Shown piece after piece: positions 1 to 10,304 of a DNA stretch of 64,000 nt (positions are counted from its first letter, which is position 1; each line of letters begins with the position of its first letter). A program made the translations under genes and the position numbers. Where the stretch lies: assembly GCF_040957575.1 (NCBI RefSeq), contig NZ_CP162601.1, forward strand, positions 2,418,001 to 2,482,000. Reading direction: 5' to 3'. This DNA is from Vibrio sp. HB236076. GTDB taxonomy: Bacteria; Pseudomonadota; Gammaproteobacteria; Enterobacterales; Vibrionaceae. The notes under the pieces are model-generated. The model searched no databases, had not been told where the DNA came from, and saw only the letters and a program-made list of their open reading frames with translations.

Positions 1-528
1 GGTCTTTAAACTCATGTCGAAAAACAGCGCCCCTTTAAACTCGCCAGTCGCTTGTAATGGCGTGGCAATCGAAATCAGTATGTCGCCAGTCACCGCGTCG
101 GCATAAGGAGCGGTAATGATGAGTTGATTGCGCTCTTTCGCATCTTGATACCAAGGTCGAGTACGCGCATCCCACTCACTACCGGGATCCCAATTTGGAT
201 CGCCGGAAATCGCTTTGCCGTCGGTTTCCATACCGCCGCCAACCAATAAAAAGTTTTGGTGCAGTGTCGGGTTTTCAATTACGTCGGTAATACCCGCTCG
301 CGACAGATCGTTATTCGCTAATGATGTTACGTATTGCGCTTGCGCTTTTCGGGCATCAAGTACGTAAGAAACTGTGCGACTGACACCGTTAATAGTATCG
401 CGCGTGGTTTGAGCAATCTGCTGTTCTACTGCAGATTTAATCGTTAGGTACTGACTAATACTCAATAAAGAGATTGAAACAATCAGCAGAAATGAGGAGG
501 CAATGACCACTTTATAACTAAACTTCAT
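1..528 (-). CDS. Methyl-accepting chemotaxis protein, N-terminal part (runs off the window)
   Basis: Reading leftward from the ATG at 526-528 gives an open frame of 176 residues that continues past base 1. It starts with a short basic stretch and a membrane segment (about residues 8-26). A periplasmic region then follows with the dCache hallmarks RPWYQDA (about residue 124) and ITAPYADAVTG some 17 residues later, typical of double-Cache ligand-binding domains. This suggests a transmembrane chemoreceptor sensing a small molecule in the periplasm. The HAMP and signalling domains would lie outside the window, so a Cache-type kinase or diguanylate cyclase cannot be excluded. The position where amino-acid-binding dCache domains usually carry a Tyr five residues before the Arg of RPWY is a Trp here, so I do not call the ligand. 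Confidence 0.75.
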   Translation of the reverse strand, partial: MKFSYKVVIASSFLLIVSISLLSISQYLTIKSAVEQQIAQTTRDTINGVSRTVSYVLDARKAQAQYVTSLANNDLSRAGITDVIENPTLHQNFLLVGGGMETDGKAISGDPNWDPGSEWDARTRPWYQDAKERNQLIITAPYADAVTGDILISIATPLQATGEFKGALFFDMSLKT

Positions 529-686
529 AATGGACTTCCGTGTTGTATTGTAAAAAAGATCGCTCAGCGGTACTAAAACACCTATTGATAGATCTAATGA
601 ATATTACGCTCTATTAGAGCCTAGGTATAGCGGTAAGTGACTTAACACACCATGGGCGAGTGCTCCATCACGTTGCTATGTCTTAG

Positions 687-2930
687 TCATCTTGGCTTAA
701 CCGCTCCCCATTTGACCAGCATCGCTTCGAGCTTGTAAAAATCCAAAGGCTTGGTTAAAAAGTCACACATACCCACACTCAAACACAATTGCTTATCTGT
801 TTCTAACACGTTGGCGGTAAGCGCAATGATCGGGGTATTTTGGTAAGCAGCCAGTTGCTTTATTTGGCTTGTCGCTTGCAAACCGTCGAGGACGGGCATT
901 TGCATATCCATTAAAATAAGGTCGAAGTGTTCGGCTTGGCATTGTTCAACCGCTTGTTTCCCATCGTCAACGATAACAATCGTTGTGATGTTGAGGTTGT
1001 GAAGCAAACTTTCTATCACGACTTGGTTTATCTCATTATCCTCCGCCACCAATATTTTAAGGTGTGAAAAATCCGTACTTGGCGCTGGTATCACTTGCTC
1101 TAATGAGCCGAAATCTTGTCTCTGAGGCGCTTCACTGTCTAATGTAAAATAGAAACAAGAGCCCTTGCCTAATTGACTATCGATGTTTAACTCCGTTTGC
1201 ATGAGCGACAAGAGCTTACTGGTGATAGTGAGCCCTAAGCCAGTGCCGCCATAACGACGAGTAATCGATGTATCGGCTTGAGAAAAAGCGTCAAAAAGCG
1301 TTTTTATGTTGTTGTCATCAATCCCGATTCCGGAATCCGTGACACGAAAGGTTAATAACTGCTTATTATCGTCTTGCTTATCAATATCAATATCCAATGC
1401 GACACGGCCTTGGTCGGTAAACTTGATCGCATTGCTCAAAAGATTCATCAGCACTTGTTTGATTCGGGTCTCATCGCCTAAAAAGTAGGTGTCTTTTGAA
1501 GAGGCATTCACAAACAGCTGGATACCTTTTTCTTCGGCTTGATGCCGAAATAAATGTTCTAACTCTTCGCACAGCTTTTGCAAACTGATCGGCAGATGTT
1601 CGAGCTCTATTTTACCGGCTTCAATTTTACTTAAATCCAAAATATCGTTAATGATGACTAACAAGCTGTTTCCCGACGATTGAATAATCTCAAGCATACG
1701 ACGCTGGGACGCCGATAACTCTGTAGTACTCAATTGCCAAGCCATGCCTAAAACCCCATTCATTGGCGTGCGAATTTCATGGCTCATGTTGGCCAAAAAT
1801 TCCGATTTGATCTTGGTCGTGTGTTCGGCATTTTGTTTGGCAACAATCAGATCTTGGCTAACATCGCGAAAGCGACTCGCCGCTTCCGCTAACAAACCAA
1901 TTTCATCTTCGCGTTTCGTACCATGAATGGAAGCAGACAAGTTTCCCGCCAAAAATTGTCGAAAACTCTGGGTAAGTAAGATAATGGCCTTGGCGATATG
2001 CAAATGAAAAAAGAGTGATAAGCCAAGCATGTACACCACCGAAGCAACACTCAACACGATCAGGGTTTGCACTGAGGTGTCAATACTCTCGTTACCGACT
2101 TTTTTTATCTCATTGAGCCGCTCTAAAGAAAGCTCTTTAAGCTTATTCGCTTGCGTACTAAACTCAATCGCATCCCCTGCGATCACGACATTAATTAACG
2201 AAAGATAGTTGCGGTTTGCTTGCACACTTTTGGTAAAGGTCACTTGGTATTGCTTCACCAAATCGTCAAGTTTTACCATAAATTGCGGAGCAAAATTTGA
2301 CGATTTATGAGCGATTTTGTTCAATAGCGAGTTAACCGATTGCTTTTTAGTAAAGTCTTTTTTAGTTAAAAACAGCCATGCGCTGCGATGTAGGGTATGC
2401 CAGTCGTTGATCTTTTCCACAATGCTCAATTTCATCTCTGCGTTTTGCGACTCACGTTCTGATGACTCTAAAAATGTCGTCGCTTGCTGATAAATAGACT
2501 CAAGCTCAGTATCGATCAAGCCAGAACGAAGTTGATGAAGTGAAACGAGTACCTCTAGATGGCCGGAAAAACGCACCACCAGCTCAGATAAAGAATCAAC
2601 ATAACGCAATTCCTCTGGGGGGACATGACCGCGTGACAAAGCCTGAATTCTCAAGTGAAGATGGGTCAGGTTTTGGCTGATTTTTGCCAATACACTCTGG
2701 CTCCCTGTGTTACTGTACACAGAAATATCTCGCTGAATTTCGACGAGTTCTTTATTCATGCTCAGAATCGATGTGGTATAAGTGCTGATTTCAGTCACAT
2801 TGTTCATGGCAGAGTGAATCGTGGAAAGCCGCTGCGCCATGACAATATACGTCGCCGCAATCGTGACAACGAGCAAGCTAAGCACCAAAATAATTTTTGC
2901 TACAATCGAGCGAGTAATGATTTGCAACAA
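687..2930 (-). CDS. Hybrid sensor histidine kinase (periplasmic sensor, HAMP, HisKA, HATPase, receiver)
   Basis: A 747-residue inner-membrane hybrid kinase. It has TM1 (about 8-30), a long, probably helical periplasmic domain (about 31-290), TM2 (about 291-312) and a HAMP linker. The H-box NMSHEIRTPMNG follows near residue 385, then the N-box LMNLLSNAIKF, G1 DSGIGI, G2 GGTGLGL, and a receiver with LILMDMQMP and the conserved Lys in LTKPL. No HPt domain or response regulator is adjacent, so a phosphorelay through a distant HPt protein is likely. The start is TTG, preceded by AAGGTGA that overlaps the stop of the binding-protein gene 9 nt upstream. The first in-frame ATG (residue 31) would remove TM1, so TTG is the sensible start. 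The tight coupling suggests the binding protein is the ligand-binding partner of this sensor. Confidence 0.9.
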   Translation of the reverse strand: MLQIITRSIVAKIILVLSLLVVTIAATYIVMAQRLSTIHSAMNNVTEISTYTTSILSMNKELVEIQRDISVYSNTGSQSVLAKISQNLTHLHLRIQALSRGHVPPEELRYVDSLSELVVRFSGHLEVLVSLHQLRSGLIDTELESIYQQATTFLESSERESQNAEMKLSIVEKINDWHTLHRSAWLFLTKKDFTKKQSVNSLLNKIAHKSSNFAPQFMVKLDDLVKQYQVTFTKSVQANRNYLSLINVVIAGDAIEFSTQANKLKELSLERLNEIKKVGNESIDTSVQTLIVLSVASVVYMLGLSLFFHLHIAKAIILLTQSFRQFLAGNLSASIHGTKREDEIGLLAEAASRFRDVSQDLIVAKQNAEHTTKIKSEFLANMSHEIRTPMNGVLGMAWQLSTTELSASQRRMLEIIQSSGNSLLVIINDILDLSKIEAGKIELEHLPISLQKLCEELEHLFRHQAEEKGIQLFVNASSKDTYFLGDETRIKQVLMNLLSNAIKFTDQGRVALDIDIDKQDDNKQLLTFRVTDSGIGIDDNNIKTLFDAFSQADTSITRRYGGTGLGLTITSKLLSLMQTELNIDSQLGKGSCFYFTLDSEAPQRQDFGSLEQVIPAPSTDFSHLKILVAEDNEINQVVIESLLHNLNITTIVIVDDGKQAVEQCQAEHFDLILMDMQMPVLDGLQATSQIKQLAAYQNTPIIALTANVLETDKQLCLSVGMCDFLTKPLDFYKLEAMLVKWGAVKPR

Positions 2931-2939
2931 CCCGTCACC

Positions 2940-4208
2940 TTATGCGTAAAGTAATTCGTACCATTTATCTAGGCTGTAGTCGTAATTTTGCATGACGGTG
3001 TTCCAAACCGCGATATTGGACAGACGCGATAGGTAGCTGCCCCCATGACGTATATCACCAGCGTTAATCGACACATTGCCATCGGTCCCTCTCAAATCCG
3101 TTTGAGCTTCTTTGCCTTCGTACCAATAATCCCATTCTGCTTTTGACATTAACTCTCGGCTGCGCTCTGGGTTAGAGATGTAATATCCTTGCCTAGCAAT
3201 GAATGCCCCTGGGTAGCCAGATAACCACCAATTCATGTATTCATAAGCCGCATCTTGTACATGTCCAGACACATTGGATGACAAGCACATGACGCCATGC
3301 CATGCTCGGTAGCCTTCTTTTGGCGCCGCGTAAACCACCGGAATACCCTGCCCTTTACAAGCGCTAATGGCAGGTGAAAACATACTTTGAATATGCACTC
3401 GTTCGCTCTTCATAAAGTCGACCGATTGTGGAACGGAAGTCCAAAAACCGGCAAAGTGACCTTGGCGTTTTTTGGCCAGCAAGATATCAAATAACGTATC
3501 AATTTCAGCCATGCTCATGTTGCCAATGTCTTTAAATGTCATTAACCCTTTGCTTTGCGCGGCAAGAGCAGCATCAAATATGCCAATGGTTGGCGCGTTA
3601 ATTAAAGCCACTTTACCCTTGTTTTGTTCTTCTAGAAGCCAAGACCAAGATTCCGTTTGATAAGCTTGCCCCTTTTCGATAAAACGCGTGTTGTACCCAA
3701 ATGAGTCGACATTGTGCACATAAGGCATAAAACTCAGCTGTCTCGATGCACTGGCCCCAAGTGAGCCATCGGGCTGAACAAAAATAATTTTATTCGGCGC
3801 ATCTCCCGCTCCAACGCGTGCATCTGGGGTTAATTTCCCCGTTTTAGTGAGCGAGTTTATCTCATCCCAGTACCTAAGCCGCTCGACTTCGATAGGTTTA
3901 ATCGTGCCTGCCTGCCAAAGAATATTGATCGAATCCGACCAATGCTCGTAAAGGTCAAATGAGCTTGGATCCGTGGCGGCCTTTTGCAGCAAGGCCGCAT
4001 CGCCCATCGGGGTGAACGATAAATGGATACCCAGTTCCTGCATGGCTTTTTGACGCAGTTCTTCTTGTAATGTGACGTGGGTTCCCATCACCCGTAAAGT
4101 GACTTTTTGTTTTGCGAACACATAAGGCGCCTTGATCCCCAACGCCGAGGTGGCGGCCCCGGCGCCAAGTGTGCGCAGAAACTGACGTCGGTTTACGTTA
4201 TAACTCAT
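2940..4208 (-). CDS. Tat-exported periplasmic solute-binding protein (PotD/PotF-like)
   Basis: A 422-residue protein with an N-terminal twin-arginine motif (NRRQFLRTLGAGAATSALG), so it probably crosses the membrane folded through Tat. The mature part resembles extracellular solute-binding proteins of the polyamine/iron type (PotD-like), with the pattern FDLYEHWSDS early and many aromatic residues. No ABC permease or ATPase is next to it. The hybrid kinase gene begins 9 nt after its stop, in the same direction. By analogy with binding-protein/sensor pairs such as LuxP-LuxQ, TorT-TorS and NspS-MbaA, I infer that it presents a ligand to the kinase rather than feeding a transporter. The ligand is unknown. 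Confidence 0.85.
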   Translation of the reverse strand: MSYNVNRRQFLRTLGAGAATSALGIKAPYVFAKQKVTLRVMGTHVTLQEELRQKAMQELGIHLSFTPMGDAALLQKAATDPSSFDLYEHWSDSINILWQAGTIKPIEVERLRYWDEINSLTKTGKLTPDARVGAGDAPNKIIFVQPDGSLGASASRQLSFMPYVHNVDSFGYNTRFIEKGQAYQTESWSWLLEEQNKGKVALINAPTIGIFDAALAAQSKGLMTFKDIGNMSMAEIDTLFDILLAKKRQGHFAGFWTSVPQSVDFMKSERVHIQSMFSPAISACKGQGIPVVYAAPKEGYRAWHGVMCLSSNVSGHVQDAAYEYMNWWLSGYPGAFIARQGYYISNPERSRELMSKAEWDYWYEGKEAQTDLRGTDGNVSINAGDIRHGGSYLSRLSNIAVWNTVMQNYDYSLDKWYELLYA

Positions 4209-4472
4209 AATACAGACTCTCCCTTATTCTGCTTACCTTCCATAAGCTTGGTTTGGAGGTAAAGCCGTCATGAGAAATGTCTCGCCCCCGACACTCATCA
4301 GGCGAAGCGCATCGTCAAATCACACCCCCAATTCAATCGTAGACCATATTTAATGAAATTCATCACGCAGATCGTGAGTTTGATATGTGGCGCATGATTT
4401 GACTGTCCATGCTTCCAATAGCGGTGATCATGACCTTAAAAGCCGCTTGTAAGGTTGAAATAAAAGGCATAA
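4209..4472. other. Intergenic region between guaA terminator and binding-protein gene
   Basis: No plausible gene. It should contain the promoter of the binding-protein/kinase pair (minus strand). I see no clear operator. Confidence 0.5.
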
Positions 4473-4505
4473 AAAATGCCAGTCAGTAATACTGACTGGC
4501 ATTTT
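4473..4505 (-). terminator. Rho-independent terminator of guaBA
   Basis: Perfect 15-bp inverted repeat (4473-4487 with 4491-4505) around a 3-nt loop. The core is TGCCAGTCAGT, with A/T tracts on both sides. It lies just downstream of the guaA stop and could work in both directions. Confidence 0.9.
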
Positions 4506-4546
4506 ATTTATTGGCTAAAGACTTTATACGCTATTAATCGCGAGCC

Positions 4547-6100
4547 CTACTCCCACTCGATGGTTGCTGGTGGCTTACCTGAAATATCGTAAACCACACG
4601 AGAGATGCCATCGATTTCATTAATAATGCGGTTAGACACCTTACCAAGGAAATCGTATGGCAAGTGCGCCCAATGCGCGGTCATAAAGTCAATCGTTTCT
4701 ACTGCGCGCAGCGAAACCACCCAATCGTATTTACGACCATCGCCCATAACGCCAACAGAACGCACCGGCAAGAACACGGTAAACGCTTGAGAGACCTTGT
4801 TGTAAAGGTCGGCATTGTGCAGCTCTTCAATAAAGATCGCATCAGCGCGGCGCAAGAGATCACAGTACTCTTTTTTGATCTCGCCAAGCACGCGCACACC
4901 CAAACCTGGGCCTGGGAACGGGTGACGGTAAAGCATGTTGTAAGGCAAGCCTAACTCAAGACCAATCTTACGCACTTCATCTTTAAACAACTCGCGCAGT
5001 GGCTCCACTAAGCCCATCGCCATATCATCTGGCAAGCCACCGACATTGTGGTGAGACTTAATCACATGTGCTTTACCGGTTTTCGATGCAGCCGATTCAA
5101 TCACATCAGGGTAAATGGTGCCTTGGGCTAACCATTTAGCATTTTTCAGCTTCTTCGACTCTTCATCAAACACTTCAACAAACACGTGACCGATCGTCTT
5201 ACGCTTCTCTTCAGGGTCTGATTTGCCTTCTAACGCGCGAAGGAAACGATCTTCTGCATCGATTTTGATGATGTTTAGGCCAAACTTATCGCCAAACATA
5301 TCCATCACTTGCTGACCTTCGTTGAGACGAAGTAGACCGTTGTCAACGAACACACAAGTCAATTTGTCGCCAATTGCGCGGTGAACCAACATCGCCACAA
5401 CCGAAGAATCGACACCACCAGAAAGACCTAGGATAACTTCGTCATCACCAACCTGCTCTTTGATACGAGCAACCGCGTCTTCAATAATGGATTCAGACGT
5501 CCATAAACGCTCACACTGACACACCTTGAGAACAAAGTTCTCGAGCATTTGCAAACCTTGCTTAGTATGAGTCACTTCTGGGTGGAATTGAACGCCGTAA
5601 AAGCGCTTGTCTTCATTGGCCATTGCGGCAAAAGGACAGGTGTCTGTTTGACCGACTTTGGTAAAGTCAGCAGGGATCTCGACAACTTTATCACCGTGGC
5701 TCATCCACACATCTTGAACGGCTTCTAAGCCCGCAAAAATAGAAGATTGATTGTCGACATTGACTTGTGCATAGCCGAACTCACGCTCAGTAGAACCGGC
5801 AACTTTACCGCCTAACTGCTCAGCCATGGTTTGCATGCCGTAACAAACACCAAGTACAGGCACACCTGCGTCATAAACATATTGTGGTGCACGAGGCGAA
5901 TTTGCTTCTGTTACGCTCTCTGGGCCACCAGATAAGATGATGCCGTCAGGGTTAAACTCGCGAATATCGGCTTCATCGACATCCCAACTCCACAATTCAC
6001 AATACACACCGATTTCACGTACGCGACGCGCCACAAGTTGAGTGTATTGAGAACCGAAATCTAGGATAAGAATACGTTGATCATGAATGTTTTTGGTCAT
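4547..6100 (-). CDS. guaA: GMP synthase (glutamine-hydrolysing)
   Basis: Cytoplasmic enzyme that aminates XMP to GMP, the last step of guanylate synthesis. The 517-residue protein has a class I glutamine amidotransferase domain with the nucleophile Cys in GVCYGMQ (about residue 80) and the His/Glu pair in VQFHPE. An ATP-pyrophosphatase domain follows with the P-loop [10 protein letters not shown], then the C-terminal dimerisation domain ending in PPATIEWE. I chose the ATG at 6098-6100 because it gives the family's usual start [19 protein letters not shown] longer frame to 6157 adds 19 residues without family support. It lies about 108 bp downstream of guaB in the same direction, the standard guaBA arrangement, and ends before a strong terminator. 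Confidence 0.97.
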   Translation of the reverse strand: MTKNIHDQRILILDFGSQYTQLVARRVREIGVYCELWSWDVDEADIREFNPDGIILSGGPESVTEANSPRAPQYVYDAGVPVLGVCYGMQTMAEQLGGKVAGSTEREFGYAQVNVDNQSSIFAGLEAVQDVWMSHGDKVVEIPADFTKVGQTDTCPFAAMANEDKRFYGVQFHPEVTHTKQGLQMLENFVLKVCQCERLWTSESIIEDAVARIKEQVGDDEVILGLSGGVDSSVVAMLVHRAIGDKLTCVFVDNGLLRLNEGQQVMDMFGDKFGLNIIKIDAEDRFLRALEGKSDPEEKRKTIGHVFVEVFDEESKKLKNAKWLAQGTIYPDVIESAASKTGKAHVIKSHHNVGGLPDDMAMGLVEPLRELFKDEVRKIGLELGLPYNMLYRHPFPGPGLGVRVLGEIKKEYCDLLRRADAIFIEELHNADLYNKVSQAFTVFLPVRSVGVMGDGRKYDWVVSLRAVETIDFMTAHWAHLPYDFLGKVSNRIINEIDGISRVVYDISGKPPATIEWE

Positions 6101-6208
6101 TTGAGCTATCTTATTAAACTGGGTTATCAAAACGAGGCGACTTAAACCGCCCCGCAAGATGGCATTGAGCTTGTTCGATACATCTCAATGCCTATTAACG
6201 AGTAAAAC

Positions 6209-7675
6209 TTAGTTACCTAAACGGTAGTTTGGCGCTTCTTTAGAGATCTGCACGTCATGAACGTGTGACTCTTGAATGCCCGCGCCAGAAATGCGTACAA
6301 ATTGAGCTTTAGTGCGCAAATCATTAATCGTCGCAGACCCTGTTAAGCCCATGCTTGAACGCAAACCACCCATCTGTTGATGAACGATCTCTTTTAAGCG
6401 ACCTTTGTAAGCAATGCGACCTTCAATACCTTCTGGTACCAATTTGTCTGCCGCATTATCACTTTGGAAGTAACGATCAGATGAACCTTGAGACATGGCG
6501 CCCAGTGAGCCCATACCGCGGTAAGATTTGTACGAACGGCCTTGGTAAAGAATGATTTCTCCAGGGGACTCTTCGGTACCTGCAAGCATAGAGCCAACCA
6601 TGACACTAGATGCGCCAGCGGCAATCGCCTTACAAATATCACCCGAGAAGCGAATGCCGCCATCGGCAATCACAGGGATACCGTATTGATCAGCGACCTC
6701 AGCGGCGTCAGAAATCGCCGTGATTTGTGGCACACCAACACCGGTAACGATACGAGTTGTACAAATAGAACCTGGGCCAATACCCACTTTCACTGCACTC
6801 ACACCCGCTTCAATCAATGCACGAGCGCCTTCACCCGTGGCCACGTTACCACCGATAATGTCGAGATCAGGATAAGCGGCACGTGTCTCGCGAATGCGAT
6901 TTAGTACCCCTTCAGAGTGACCATGAGAAGAATCAATCAACAGCACATCAACGCCCGCTTCCACCAAAGCAGCAACGCGCGCTTCATTACCCGCGCCAGC
7001 ACCCACTGCAGCACCAACGCGCAAACGGCCTTGCTCGTCTTTACAAGCGTTAGGCTTGCGCTCTGCTTTGTGGAAATCTTTCGCTGTAATCATACCGGTT
7101 AATTGGAAATCATCGTTAACAACGAGGATTTTTTCAACACGGGCGTGGTGCATTTCTTCTTGCACATTCGCGCGTGATGCCCCTTCTTTTACCGTCGCCA
7201 ATTTATCTTTAGGTGTCATGACCGACTCGACACTCTTTGATAAATCCGTCACAAAACGCACATCACGACCCGTAATGATACCGACCAATTCATGGCCTTC
7301 TGTCACGACAGGGAAACCGGCAAAGCCGTGCTTTTCAGTCAGCGCCATCACGTCAGCAATGGTTTGATCAGGTTGAACCGTCACAGGGTGTGTGACCATG
7401 CCCGCTTCAAACTTTTTCACACGACGGACTTCATCCGCTTGCTGTTCAATAGACATATTCTTGTGAATGAAACCAATACCGCCTTCTTGCGCAAGGGCAA
7501 TGGCCAGACGAGCTTCAGTCACTGTGTCCATAGAAGCGGACAGCATAGGAATATTGAGCTGAATATTTTTCGTTAACTGAGTACGCAACTCAGCGGTGTT
7601 GGGGAGAACGGTGGAGTGTGCTGGCACGAGAAGAACATCATCGAATGTCAGCGCTTCTTTGGCAATTCTTAGCAT
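6209..7675 (-). CDS. guaB: IMP dehydrogenase
   Basis: NAD-dependent oxidation of IMP to XMP, the committed step to GMP. The 488-residue length equals the E. coli enzyme. It has an (alpha/beta)8 barrel interrupted by two CBS domains (about 95-200). The catalytic loop [18 protein letters not shown] carries the active Cys, and the flap region follows. The ATG at 7673-7675 gives [16 protein letters not shown], the normal family start. An upstream in-frame extension to 7720 is not supported. It is first gene of the guaBA operon, with a TATAAT -10 element and a PurR-like box about 100 bp upstream. Confidence 0.97.
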   Translation of the reverse strand: MLRIAKEALTFDDVLLVPAHSTVLPNTAELRTQLTKNIQLNIPMLSASMDTVTEARLAIALAQEGGIGFIHKNMSIEQQADEVRRVKKFEAGMVTHPVTVQPDQTIADVMALTEKHGFAGFPVVTEGHELVGIITGRDVRFVTDLSKSVESVMTPKDKLATVKEGASRANVQEEMHHARVEKILVVNDDFQLTGMITAKDFHKAERKPNACKDEQGRLRVGAAVGAGAGNEARVAALVEAGVDVLLIDSSHGHSEGVLNRIRETRAAYPDLDIIGGNVATGEGARALIEAGVSAVKVGIGPGSICTTRIVTGVGVPQITAISDAAEVADQYGIPVIADGGIRFSGDICKAIAAGASSVMVGSMLAGTEESPGEIILYQGRSYKSYRGMGSLGAMSQGSSDRYFQSDNAADKLVPEGIEGRIAYKGRLKEIVHQQMGGLRSSMGLTGSATINDLRTKAQFVRISGAGIQESHVHDVQISKEAPNYRLGN

Positions 7676-7770
7676 TTGCAATATCTCACAACAAATAGGA
7701 TGAATGAAAGAGTTATCCAAGACTTTACTGATTTGTCATTAAAGTGATTTGGATTTGATATTGCGGTGGG

Positions 7771-7798
7771 ATTATACGTTGAAGGTAAACGATTGGCT
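7771..7798 (-). promoter_or_regulatory. guaB promoter with PurR-like box
   Basis: On the minus strand a TATAAT hexamer (7776-7771) lies about 100 bp before the guaB ATG. The 16-bp palindrome-like AGCCAATCGTTTACCT (7798-7783) sits in the -35/spacer region. It matches the E. coli PurR consensus ANGCAANCGNTTNCNT at 11 of the 12 defined positions. Repression of GMP synthesis by PurR with hypoxanthine or guanine is established for guaBA in E. coli; its use here is inferred. Confidence 0.75.
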
Positions 7799-7875
7799 AC
7801 TCATTTTTTAGTTTTTTATTTGCAATTACCCCCTTGATATGTATTATATTGCGGCTATCTTCCATACTCACGTCT

Positions 7876-9231
7876 ATGAGATCAGCCTTGTCCACTACCC
7901 AAACCAATATTTTCACCGTCTCGCGTCTAAATGCTGAGGTGCGTTTACTACTCGAAAATGAAATGGGAATCGTCTGGTTACTTGGCGAAATGTCTAACTT
8001 ATCCACTCCGGTCTCTGGCCATTGGTATTTCACTCTCAAAGACAGCCGAGCACAAGTCAAATGTGCCATGTTCCGTGGCAATAACCGCCGTGTCAGCTTT
8101 AAACCACAAAACGGACAACAAGTGCTGGTTAAAGCGCGTTTGTCTTTATACGAACCGCGTGGTGACTATCAGCTGATTATCGAGAGTATGCAGCCCGAGG
8201 GCGATGGTCGACGTCAGCAAGAATTTGACGCATTAAAACTCAAACTTGCCTCAGAAGGCCTTTTTGCCCAGCATCTTAAAACGCCCTTGCCAGAGCACCC
8301 CAAGTGCGTTGGGGTCATTACTTCAAAAACCGGCGCCGCGTTATACGATATTTTAGATGTACTCAAACGTCGTGATCCCACGCTGCCCGTGGTGGTGTAT
8401 CCTACGTTAGTACAAGGCGAAGGCGCGGCGATCAGTATTGCACAAGCTATTGGCGCGGCCAATGATCGCAACGAATGCGATGTATTGATTGTCGGTCGCG
8501 GTGGAGGGTCACTGGAAGATCTGTGGTGTTTTAACCAAGAAATTGTTGCGAGAACCATTGTCGCAAGCCAAATTCCCGTGATCAGCGCCGTTGGTCACGA
8601 AATCGACGTCACGATCGCAGACTTTGTTGCCGATATGCGAGCGCCCACCCCATCGGCAGCCGCCGAACTGGTCAGTCGCGATCAAAGTCATAAAGCAATG
8701 CAAATTGTCGAAAAGACGCGTTATTTACAGCACGCCTTTGAACGCTACCTCAGCCGTCGCCAATACCATTTGAGCCAGCAACGGCATCGATTGGAAAAGC
8801 ACCATCCGCAGCATCGACTTGCCACACAAAGTCAACAGCTCGACGATCTCGACAATCGCTTAAACAAAGCGCTGATCCGCCAACTCGAACAACAACAATA
8901 TCGACTACAGCGCCTAGAGACCAAATTGATGCATTTGAGCCCTCTTAACTTTATTCAGCGTCAACAAGAGAAAGTGGCTCGACTCGAGCAGCGTTTGCAT
9001 CAAGCGATGACGACCTACCTTAGACACCAAAGCCACCGCTTAGCTCTCCAAGCAGAAAAGCTCGATGCTGTCAGCCCATTGGCGACGTTAAAACGCGGCT
9101 ATTCGATCACGCAAAGTGAAGATGGCAAGGTGATTACCACTCAAGAGCAACTAAAAGCCGGTGACGTGATCCTCACTCAGCTTTCTGACGGCCAAATCTA
9201 CTCCGAAGTTAAGCGCATGAGCAAGGACTGA
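7876..9231 (+). CDS. xseA: Exodeoxyribonuclease VII large subunit
   Basis: Catalytic large subunit of exonuclease VII, which degrades [14 protein letters not shown] DNA in both directions together with XseB (not in this window). It has the N-terminal OB-fold ([32 protein letters not shown]) and the catalytic core with [27 protein letters not shown] and [19 protein letters not shown] long Gln/Arg-rich coiled coil (about 270-400) precedes the C-terminal GYSITQ segment. The start is uncertain: ATG at 7876 is used here, a TTG at 7888 with a weak GAGA upstream gives a start closer to the family's, and an ATG at 7834 would be longer. It is divergent from guaB, as in many gamma-proteobacteria, and its 3' end overlaps the convergent small zinc-ribbon gene by 23 bp. 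Confidence 0.93.
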   Translation: MRSALSTTQTNIFTVSRLNAEVRLLLENEMGIVWLLGEMSNLSTPVSGHWYFTLKDSRAQVKCAMFRGNNRRVSFKPQNGQQVLVKARLSLYEPRGDYQLIIESMQPEGDGRRQQEFDALKLKLASEGLFAQHLKTPLPEHPKCVGVITSKTGAALYDILDVLKRRDPTLPVVVYPTLVQGEGAAISIAQAIGAANDRNECDVLIVGRGGGSLEDLWCFNQEIVARTIVASQIPVISAVGHEIDVTIADFVADMRAPTPSAAAELVSRDQSHKAMQIVEKTRYLQHAFERYLSRRQYHLSQQRHRLEKHHPQHRLATQSQQLDDLDNRLNKALIRQLEQQQYRLQRLETKLMHLSPLNFIQRQQEKVARLEQRLHQAMTTYLRHQSHRLALQAEKLDAVSPLATLKRGYSITQSEDGKVITTQEQLKAGDVILTQLSDGQIYSEVKRMSKD

Positions 9232-9445
9232 CTCGAACCCACATAGGTTTAATGGCTTTACGTGATTTGAGCGTTTGGCAATCAGGGCAAAAATAACTCA
9301 GCGAACCGCATGCTTGCAGTTTTTCTAATTTAGCCTGACAATCTGGGCAATTCGATTGTAATTGCCAATAATGGCGACAGGTTTGACAGTAATGACCAAT
9401 CGGTTGCCACTGCATTTTAGTGGCGCATTGAGGGCAGGTATTCAT
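9209..9445 (-). CDS. yfgJ: Small zinc-ribbon protein, YfgJ-like
   Basis: A 78-residue protein with four CxxC knuckles (CPQC, CQTC, CPDC, CPDC), that is, two probable zinc ribbons, and the family feature [11 protein letters not shown]. It matches YfgJ of E. coli, a small protein of unknown function in the same neighbourhood (next to der/xseA). The ATG at 9443-9445 follows a GAGAG ribosome-binding site; a TTG two codons upstream is less likely. The last residues are encoded opposite the end of xseA, a tail-to-tail overlap of 23 bp, which makes the C-terminus slightly longer than in E. coli. Confidence 0.75.
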   Translation of the reverse strand: MNTCPQCATKMQWQPIGHYCQTCRHYWQLQSNCPDCQAKLEKLQACGSLSYFCPDCQTLKSRKAIKPMWVRVSPCSCA

Positions 9446-10270
9446 TGTCAATTTCTCTCGTTAAACGTATTAAGCACAATATACCCGCATTTATTTTGTC
9501 GATATTGATCACAAACAACAATCATACCATTGGTCGACCATAGCTTTGCCGACCCCGCAATATGACCATCCATTCTGCGAAGCTTACCCCCGACTTAGTC
9601 ACGCTTTTCTGATCAACGATGGCTACCTCACTCATAACAGGTTAAATGAGTACCAGTTCAGCACGCATTAGCGCTAAAATATCGCCGGTACTTTATGCCA
9701 ATGCATACACTTGCGGCCAATAACCCATGTCACTCTACAGCTCAAAGAACAAATAACACAGATCGACGCCAAAAGATCATCAAACATCAAGATCCTTATA
9801 ATCTATCGGTGATCAGCGATCAGTATGAAAAAGAATTTTTATATAACCACACCCCGAAAGCATAAGTTACATATCCTGCATATGGATTTTATTTGGTTTT
9901 TTATATCAATAAAAACAACTAAAACCCAATTGATTAGAATTATATAAAAGATAGGTTGTAAGTCTGAAAATTGAAAAACACAGCTTGCCATTGACCTTTC
10001 GCCTCACTTTTAAGCAAATAACGCTACATCAATCACCATTAAGCACAGTTATCGACCACAAATGACCAACCTCACTCGAGGAAAAATAATCTTGCCTAAG
10101 AGGCCACTTAACCTAATAAAAAACTATGTAAACTGAAGTATCAGCATATCATCTTGCTAAGCGATAAAAAGAGAGCCACATTCTATAATCGTACATCAAA
10201 GATCGCGTACGGGTTAGCCTGACAGATATCATTGTCTCTAGGATCATGACACTGGCTTGATCCGTTCAAC
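9446..10270. other. Long AT-rich intergenic region without recognised gene
   Basis: About 820 bp between the zinc-ribbon gene and the der terminator. I find no convincing reading frame, no tRNA and no strong hairpin. The segment around 9840-9960 is especially AT-rich. It could hold a small RNA or the remains of a lost gene, but nothing specific is visible. Confidence 0.4.
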
Positions 10271-10299
10271 AAAAAAGCCCAAGTGAAACACTTGGGCTT
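10271..10299 (-). terminator. Terminator after der
   Basis: 11-bp perfect stem AAGCCCAAGTG with CACTTGGGCTT around AAA (10275-10299). An A-run on the plus strand gives the minus-strand U-tract. It begins 6 bp after the der stop. Confidence 0.9.
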
Positions 10300-10304
10300 G
10301 GCTG

